Shown here: piece by piece, positions 57,511 to 64,000 of the stretch | Layout: every line of letters starts with the position of its first letter | Position numbering within the stretch: position 1 is the stretch's first letter | Assembly (NCBI GenBank): GCA_030847615.1 | Contig: JAUMIR010000003.1 | Span: forward strand, 34,842,501 to 34,906,500 | DNA: 64,000 nucleotides | Direction: 5' to 3' | From: Gambelia wislizenii | Lineage: Eukaryota; Chordata; Lepidosauria; Squamata; Crotaphytidae | Notes under the pieces: model-generated | The model's input: the letters and a program-made list of their open reading frames with translations, nothing else | Databases searched by the model: none | Told to the model about the DNA's origin: nothing | Made by a program: the position numbers and the translations under genes

Positions 57511-58234
57511 TTTGAAGAATTATTCTATATAAAAATCCTCCAAAATGTTCATTTAATTAAGAGACCTGGCAGAGCTCTACAATCACACAACCACCATGTT
57601 CGATGGCTGGCCATGCCACCATGTTCTAAAAAAATTTATTCATTTCACATTGCCTCAGGAGCCCTGGTGGGTTGAGAGGTGACAAATAGATGCCATAAAC
57701 TAACTAACTGGTAGAGTTGAGTTTTGCCTGATAACTTTTTTAGACATCATTCTTTGTTCTGAAAATTACTTGTGCTTTCCCTGACTGAAAGATTAGATAA
57801 TTACTCCAGTTTTATATGCTGAAGATTTGTGTCTACTCAGTCTCTACCTGTGAGACATATCACTCATGGGTTATTATACATTCCTAAATTATTATAGAAA
57901 TAGCCATAGTCTGATGATCTTGAAGGCAGAGCTGCTGTGTTTAGATCTTACTTGACCTCCTTACTATTCTTAAATAGAACACTCACGTGCAGTAAACAAT
58001 GGATCAGCATCAAGAAACTTCACACACTGATCTTCTTGGTTCCCTGTCCTCTGGTTCTTGCTGGGTCTTCAGAGTTGAGTTTATCACCTTGGGTTCCTGA
58101 GGAGGAACTCTCATTCTATAGCTTCTGTGTTTGTTCTCTTTCTCTTTACTCAAGGCTTGGTTTGCATCCATTTATAATGGCCGTTCCCCATAAGCATCTT
58201 CATAACTCTGTTCCCTCTTCTCCAACCTCATCAT
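57511..58234. other. No gene recognised
   Basis: The ORF starting at 57937 is open through this stretch only by chance; the L1 homology begins at 58244. Confidence 0.5.
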
Positions 58235-58243
58235 TAAGAGCCA

Positions 58244-59139
58244 TTAGAAAATCCTTCTTAAGAGCATGGAAGAGGATTAAAAAGAAAATATATATTAAGC
58301 TATCACTGTGGGTATCCCCCCAGGAAACATTCAGGCATATGGAAATGATAGATTTAGGAAAATGGTGGACATATAAAGATTTATTGCTCGTTCAGAAGGG
58401 AACTTATAGATTCAAGACAAAGGAAGAATTAGGTCAAGAACAAAAGAAATGTAACTGGTTCCAACACAGACAACTTCTGGAAAGGTACAATATAGATAAA
58501 AGAAAGAAAATGTGTGGAATTGAAAATTTAAACAATGAATTAGGTATCTTTATCATGGAAGAGAAAGAGTTTAAAATATCAAAGATATATAATTTATTAT
58601 TAAAGTTGGAGTTGGAACCAGAAACGGTTAAAGATTATATGCTGGATTGGTCACGAAACATTGGGAATAACATCCTATTAGAAGATTGGGAAACTTTATG
58701 GGGGAAAAATATAAAGTTTTCAATAAACAATGAATTAAGAGAGAACTGCTATAAAATGCAGTTTCGTTGGTATCTGACCCCTATAAGATTGGCGAAAATG
58801 TATAAAGAAATGAAAAGCAATTGCTGGAAATGTGGAGATTCTAACAGTTCATTTTTTCATATGTGGTGGTCATGCAAGGTGGCAAAAGAATTCTGGATCA
58901 GTATTCATAATGAGGTAAGAAAGATAATTAAGAGAGATTTCAAACAAAAACCAGAACTTTATCTATTAAACATATTTGATACAGAATTCCCTCCAAAGTT
59001 TAAGAACATTATGCTTTACATGACCACCACCGCTAGAATTGTTTACGCCAGATATTGGAAACAAAAGATGAATCCAGGTTATGAAGAATGGATATTGAAA
59101 TTATGGGAAGTGGCTCAAATGGAACAACTTACTTGTTGA
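58244..59139 (+). CDS. L1 ORF2 C-terminal domain (partial, open)
   Basis: About 298 codons without a stop. Blocks: FLRAWKRIKKKIYIKLSLWV, WFQHRQLLERYNIDK, YNLLLKLELEPETVKDYMLD, YKMQFRWYLTPIRLAKMYKE, the zinc knuckle CWKCGDSNSSFFHMWWSC (C-X2-C-X8-H-X4-C) and the end RIVYARYWKQKMNPGYEEWI. No endonuclease or RT core is present. Reading upstream of 58244 is host DNA, so the apparent Met at 57937 is not the element's start. Openness suggests a recent insertion. Confidence 0.9.
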
Positions 59140-59703
59140 GTTAAACATCGATCAATAGAAGCTTTTAGAAAAGAATGGGAGATGGTAATTTAATATTGGA
59201 ATATGAAATGGCATAGACATATGGCAATATGGTTTAAAGATTAAAAGTTGAAAGCAGAATGAATAGGAAAACTGGTTGAAAGACAATGTTAGTAGTGATT
59301 AGTCCTTCTGTTGAAGAATACAGGTTTATTAAGAATGTTTGTTTGGGGGATACAAGGGATGATAAGAAGAGGTGATGTGAAATATGGAATTTTGTATTAA
59401 GATAGAATAGATTATGGAACCTGTATAATGTTCTAACGGTATAGTAACTTAAAAATAATGAAAAAGAGTTTCAGGTAATGCAAGTCAATAATTGTGTTAT
59501 AAACTGATTCAAACACTGTTGAGTAGGAAGCCAAGATTATGTTTATTGTGTTTTATTTTGTTTCTGTTTTGATCTTGTCATGAATGTTATTGTGTTTGTT
59601 ATTTCTTTTAGTTTTGTTGTGAATGTAATAATTATGTTATAGTTTGTCATGAAGGTAATAATTATGTTATAATTATGTTATAAAAATAATAATTAAAAAA
59701 ATA
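58244..59703 (+). mobile_element. L1 LINE, 5'-truncated, with 9-bp target duplication
   Basis: TAAGAGCCA occurs immediately before (58235-58243) and after (59704-59712). The element runs from ORF2 C-terminal coding through an AT-rich 3' UTR to an A-rich end. Its truncation point is close to that of the L1 at 14050-15807, and both use the KFY/IKLxxWVSPQE region. Confidence 0.9.
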
Positions 59704-59712
59704 TAAGAGCCA

Positions 59713-60750
59713 AAGTGGAAGACAATTGGGTTCTGACATCAAGTACAGCCACCTACCTAAAGGTAAGGCTGGCTCAGCCCATTTTACAAGTTCCATTGTC
59801 TCAAGACTTTGTGTGGTTCTTCCACAGTGGTTTTTTCACACGATAGACTTATGTAAAGTATTTTAACTGGTTCTAATTTGTCTTCTTTTAACTTGTTAAA
59901 TTGTTTAACATGTTTTTAGCATTTTAAAACTATTTTTATTGTTTACATTGTTTTAAACTGATCGTGTTGATTTGATCGTACACTGCCGTAACATCTTTAG
60001 ATAGAGGGAGTGATGGAAAGATTTAAATAAATACATACCCTTTACTTTATTTTGGCATTCAAATAAAGTCTAACTTCCTTGCCTAGGGGAGGATTCTGCA
60101 AGACATCATAGCTAATACAATTGATTATTTAGCCTAATACATTATGGCAGGCACTTATTACACAGATGGCACACAAAAGTGTACAATTCCACAGTGCCTT
60201 TACAATAAGGAGTGCACTTAGAAAAGAGAGGCTAAAGTAATTATACTGCATAGTACAAATAAAAATAACGGCAGAATTCAGTGACTCTCATTTAGGATAT
60301 TTTTTCTTCCTAACCTTATATTATAGTAAATTATGACCTATAACTGTTTTGAGCAGCCATAATTGATCTAGCTTAAGTAGGATCTAGGTGGTAAACATGT
60401 GTTTGGACTATAATTTAGGTGGGTATTCACATGATCAAATGCTCCTTAATTTACATCCCCATTAAAAAAAATACTCGGTGTCAGGTGAAATGGTTGCAAT
60501 TTGGGGGATTTCTTTGTATAGAAGAGCATTCAGACATGCATTCAAGGTTCTCCTGTTCCCTGAAAATGAGTCAGGGCTTTCTGTGCTGCATGTTTTAGAG
60601 ATGCCTTGCAAAAACATGTATGTAATGATGCTTTCCTTCAAATCTTTCTCAAAACCATCCATTTCAATGAATCCTTTTGCTCAGCCCTGTAGTTCCCAGC
60701 CCTACTGTACCTTAGCCTATAGCTAAGCTGATGAACATATAACTGAGGGT
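59713..60750. other. Mostly anonymous; decayed L2-type tail
   Basis: Bases 59860-60035 (TTAACTTGTTAAATTGTTTAAC ... ACACTGCCGTAAC ... ATTTAAATAAATAC) look like an old L2 3' UTR. The rest is unrecognised. Confidence 0.4.
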
Positions 60751-61057
60751 CAATCTAGACCAAAGGTGGGCAAAATGTGGGCCAAAGGACACATGAGAGA
60801 CCTAGTCTGAGCCATTTAATACACATGATGGGCCCCAGGGGCCCATCACTCATGCTTTCATGCACCCCACCAGTTAAAAGAAATATTATAAAGTCCCCTT
60901 GTACCCTTAAGAAGATGTAGGGGGCAATTTTGCCAGTCCCCCTCAAAAAAAAACTGTTTTAGGCTTCCTCACCCTTTCTTTTACAACATTGGAAGTGATA
61001 TGTTTTTTAAAAGGCCTACTAGAACCTAAATGGGGAGAGGGGCTGGAAAATTACACA

Positions 61058-61398
61058 GGAGATTTTCAGACGCCTCTTCCCGCGCAAGCAGACTCCGGAG
61101 CAGTAATGAGGCTGCTGTGCGGCAAGGGCTCCATTTTGGATTATGCCCTTTCTCTCTCGGCGTCGTCCGTGACTGTTGCGGCTAGCATTGGAGGCGGCCG
61201 CACTGTTTTTCACTCACGGAAGTTGTCTGTGAGTAAAAGACAGCGCAGCCGCCTTCAATGCTAGCCGCAACAGTCACGGACTACGCCGAGAGAGAAACAG
61301 CATCGTCCAAAATGGACCCCTTGCCGCGCAGCAGCCTCATTACTGCTCCGGAGGCTGCTTGCGCAGCAAGAGGCAGCAAGAGGTGTCTGAAAATCTCC
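61058..61398. mobile_element. CpG-rich foldback MITE, copy 2
   Basis: It is a 341-bp near-palindrome from GGAGATTTTCAGACGCCTC to GAGGTGTCTGAAAATCTCC, with loop at about 61211-61232 (ACGGAAGTTGTCTGT). The arms share CGCAAGCAG...GAGGCTGC, GTGACTGTTGCGGCTAGC and a GTGAGTAAAAGAC loop-side block with the palindrome at 24190. The flanks ACA and TAT do not give a clear duplication. It is strikingly rich in CpG; it is non-coding. Confidence 0.85.
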
Positions 61399-61401
61399 TA
61401 T

Positions 61402-61740
61402 AGACCTCAATGGCCCATTAAGGGCATGAGGGTTTATTTCAGAAAAAAATATTGGAGTAGGATGTAGGAACAGGAGCTTCTTAGATCTGCGAAGAAGCAT
61501 GTGCAGACCTGGACCGCAGGAAGGTGCCCATCCCCAAATTAGATGATACATGAAGCAGGTTTGTCAGATGTCTATTGGTTTCTCACCTAAGTATCTTGCA
61601 TTTACTTGTTGGAAGGGAATTGCAAGCTTTATTTGTTAAATGTTAACTCGTTGTTTTTTTAACTGATGGATGCTTTAATATGGATTTTCTGCATAAGTAT
61701 ATACTGCTAGTTCGAGTAGATGACTTCGGGATTGCTTCAA
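61402..61740. other. No feature recognised
   Basis: No coding domain or repeat structure seen. Confidence 0.35.
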
Positions 61741-61965
61741 ACTATAAATGCACCAGATCCCATCTGATCTTGCAGGGTCAGTGCTGGTTAGTACTTGAAT
61801 GGGAGACTGCCAATGAATACCAGGTGCTGTAGCCTATATTTCAGAGGAAGAAACTGGCAAAAGCACTCCTGAGTATTCCTTGCCTAACAACACCCTGTAA
61901 AATTCATGGGGTAGTCTTAAGTCAACAGGTAACCTGAAGGCACATATGCACACATACAATTTTAT
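61741..61965 (+). mobile_element. 5S rRNA-derived SINE
   Basis: The head CAGATCCCATCTGATCTTGC, CTGGTTAGTACTTGAATGGG, AGACTGCC and ATACCAGGTGCTGTAGCC follows 5S rRNA from its mid region to its 3' end. The tail GGCAAAAGCACTCCTGAGTA, AAAATTCATGGGGTAGTCTT and AACCTGAAGGCACATA ends in CA-rich repeats. It is the same family as 44560-44785. Confidence 0.9.
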
Positions 61966-63175
61966 GATTCTATCATTTGTCATTCTGATTCCTAAAGCAA
62001 ATATGTTAGAGGATATCTCCTTGTAGGATAGCAAATGGATTAATTGTAAGGAGTACCCATTTCTTGTAAATTGCTTGAGGAAGGGAATCAGGTTCTCTTG
62101 TGGATAAAGTGAGAAGCACATTAATGCACTTTATAAACCTGGGTGGGAATCATGCAGCTCTCCAGATATTATTGGATTGCAAGCCCCAGCATCCCTCGCT
62201 AGCATAACCTATGTGATGAATACTGGGAGTTGCAGTTCACCAACATCTGCAGGGCATGAATTTTCCCACCCACCATAAAAACAATAAATAATTAGCTACA
62301 AGATGTCCCCCTATACAGTTCCACAGAAGTCAGATGCCTTTATCAGCTTATAACATGCATGAAAACAAGTCCGATATTGTGTGATGAAAGACTAAGCTGT
62401 TGGCTGCACTTGAAAATGGCAGTTCTGTCATGCTGTGCATGAGAGAAAATAAAATGCTTGTTTATGATTCACTGCCCAACCATATACCTGGCAGACAATA
62501 TAAGCTGGGGGACAGACTGCTTCTCTCTGGGTAGACTATGCTTGAAGAAACCGTTGCCATCTTGCCAAGAGACATGAAAGACTCAGGCTGGTCACAAACA
62601 TTTGATTTTGCCAGACAATACTTGTGTAACAATTTGATTAATTTGCTTCAGAGAAGAGTCACAACTGCATGTGTATTCATTCTTTATGAATACACATCAG
62701 ACAAAGCTGGGCTGAGAGACATTTCACCATGGGGTGCCCATTCAACTGCATTTAAAGCACAGCAGAATTTACATTTTAGTTCTATAGTCACAATGCCTAG
62801 CAAGCTCCAACCCTTATCCCAAAAAACGCAGATGTAAATGACCCATAGGGTGCTTCCATAGGAGGCTTTCATTCAACAATCACCTTACTTCTTACAAGGA
62901 GTTTGATGAGATGGCTGCACTACACTATCTTTTAGTTGTAACCCTCTGATCTATCTTGTTTCCTTCTTTTAAAAAAATCAATTGAGAAGTGAAAGACTGC
63001 AGGGCAGACTATTCCACTGTAATAATGCATTTTGACTGCTAGTGTTAGGAGCTGTTTGTCTGGAAGTACCCAAAATGGCTATCACAGCATTCATATTTGT
63101 GGATTTTTAGCCAATCAACACCACACACCCTTCTCTAGCCGTTCTCTAGCCCATTCAGGAACTGCCAAAGGCAAT
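61966..63175. other. Mostly anonymous; one folded repeat
   Basis: Bases 62150-62270 (CAGCTCTCCAGATATTATTG, ACTGGGAGTTGCAGTTCACC) form a decayed inverted repeat related to 9475-9590, probably an old non-autonomous DNA transposon. No coding similarity elsewhere. Confidence 0.4.
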
Positions 63176-63179
63176 GGTA

Positions 63180-63700
63180 GAGTGGTGTCCTTGAGCAAGC
63201 AGGGATCACCAGTATTGAGGCCATGATACTGAGAACACAGCTGCGCTGGGCAGGGCACATTTCTAGGATGGAGGACCATCGCCTCCCAAAAATACTACTC
63301 TACGGTGAACTCACCACGGGTCAGCGTAAGAGGGGCGCTCCAAAAAAGCGATACAAGGACTCCCTGAAACTACACCTCAGGCTCGGCCAAATTGATCACC
63401 AACAATGGTCCGCCCTGGCCTCACATCGGGAGGCATGGAGAGGCACTATCCACAATGCTGCAGCCTTATTTGAGAACTCACACCGAACAAGTCTTGAAGA
63501 GAAACGACAACGCAGAAAGAATCACAACCCAAAAACATCACCCAAGGAGAACTTCTGCTGTGCTTTCTGCAGCCAGACTTGTTTATCTCAGATTGGCCTT
63601 TTTAGTCATCAGCGCGCTTGCAGAAAGCACAGGATGAGTCCTTCCTGAATCTTCGTTTGCGAAGAAAAGCCAGAGGAGTGAGGAACACTGGAGAAAAGGA
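63180..63700 (+). mobile_element. Zinc-finger-tailed LINE 3' end, copy 2
   Basis: It is a truncated LINE covering the end of ORF2 and a short UTR, matching 51180-51690 on the other strand. This copy keeps its reading frame. Confidence 0.8.
63214..63648 (+). CDS. LINE ORF2 C-terminus with Cys/His zinc finger (partial)
   Basis: The frame is open from before 63223 to the stop at 63646. Blocks: MILRTQLRWAGHISRMEDHR, ELTTGQRKRGAPKKRYKDSL, DHQQWSALASHREAWRGTIH and RTSLEEKRQRRKN. It ends with CAFCSQTCLSQIGLFSHQRAC, a C-X2-C-X12-H finger with a Cys or His as fourth ligand. RWAGHxxRM...RGxxxKRYKD is a common end of RTE-like and related LINEs; the terminal finger probably helps bind nucleic acid (inference). 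RT is missing. Confidence 0.75.
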   Translation: MEAMILRTQLRWAGHISRMEDHRLPKILLYGELTTGQRKRGAPKKRYKDSLKLHLRLGQIDHQQWSALASHREAWRGTIHNAAALFENSHRTSLEEKRQRRKNHNPKTSPKENFCCAFCSQTCLSQIGLFSHQRACRKHRMSPS

Positions 63701-63814
63701 GGTAACCATCAAAGCCTGCTCCAGCCAGATTCTTCCTCCTCCTCCTCCTCACCTTCCTTGTGGGGACGGTTTCTGGGCTGCTTATAGATGATAACCGGAA
63801 TCCTGTATCAGCTA

Positions 63815-63962
63815 CTTAGTTAACTATATACTAGTTAAGTATACTAGTTAAGTATATTTAACTATTAGTTAAGTATACTAATAGTTAACTATACTTAACT
63901 ATTAGTTAAGCATTACATAGCTATATAATTAATTATTAGTTAAATATATTTAACTAATGACA
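63815..63962. repeat. AT-rich palindromic tract (AGTTAA/TTAACT)
   Basis: Repeated TTAACTA, TAGTTAAG and TATACTAGTTAAG units in both orientations make many overlapping inverted repeats that could form cruciforms. There is no gene. Confidence 0.85.
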
Positions 63963-64000
63963 TTTCCATCATGTTGGGAGGGAGGGGTCAGGCCAGGAGA

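Noticed and set aside
57937..58243. N-terminal 100 codons of the 400-codon ORF as a host exon
   Set aside because: The L1 target duplication at 58235 shows the upstream part is unrelated flanking DNA in frame by chance.

Overview
The window reads as noncoding DNA from a vertebrate with a large, transposon-rich genome, most likely a squamate reptile (lizard; order-level call only). This rests on the mix of CR1, L2, L1, RTE/BovB-type and Tx1-like LINEs, a chromodomain Ty3/gypsy element, a Penelope-like element, mariner and PIF/Harbinger-like DNA transposons, and SINEs derived from 5S rRNA and tRNA. I found no host protein-coding gene, rRNA gene, functional tRNA or CRISPR array. Every ORF I could interpret belongs to a mobile element; most other ORFs are chance.

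Layout: 1-3860 holds old L2 tails, a hairpin, microsatellites and a CATACCCTCC-type MITE. 3861-6330 has a CR1 3' end and two MITEs with GGACTTTATCAGA termini. 6331-13000 is mostly anonymous, with Tigger-like and GGACTTTATCAGA MITEs. 13000-15905 is an LTR-like repeat split by an L1 with a perfect 19-bp target duplication. 16000-25585 is another MITE field. It contains one MITE inside another family's copy, and one carrying a CpG-rich palindrome.

25590-31330 is a single minus-strand CR1 broken by later insertions. A MITE sits in its 3' end and a 2.4-kb gypsy fragment sits in its ORF1 esterase domain. A Penelope-like inverted pair lies at its 5' side, followed by a mariner transposase remnant near 32.3-32.6 kb.

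34-46 kb has a Tigger-like MITE, a Tx1/L1-group LINE with one frameshift, LTR-type elements, a Harbinger-type foldback MITE and SINEs. 47-53.3 kb has RTE, L2, LTR, Tigger, CR1 and zinc-finger LINE fragments. 53.3-59.7 kb has a MITE, a young L2 nested in an older L2, and two L1s in opposite orientation. 59.7-64 kb ends with a second CpG-rich palindromic MITE, a 5S SINE, a second zinc-finger LINE fragment and an AT-rich palindromic tract.

The most unusual object is the gypsy fragment at 28224-30646. It is flanked by a 5-bp target duplication but has the same LTR U5 end, inverted, at both termini, suggesting integrase inserted an aberrant reverse-transcription product. Also notable are CpG-rich foldback MITEs related to the GGACTTTATCAGA family, and TIR variants that match between the two ends of each copy.
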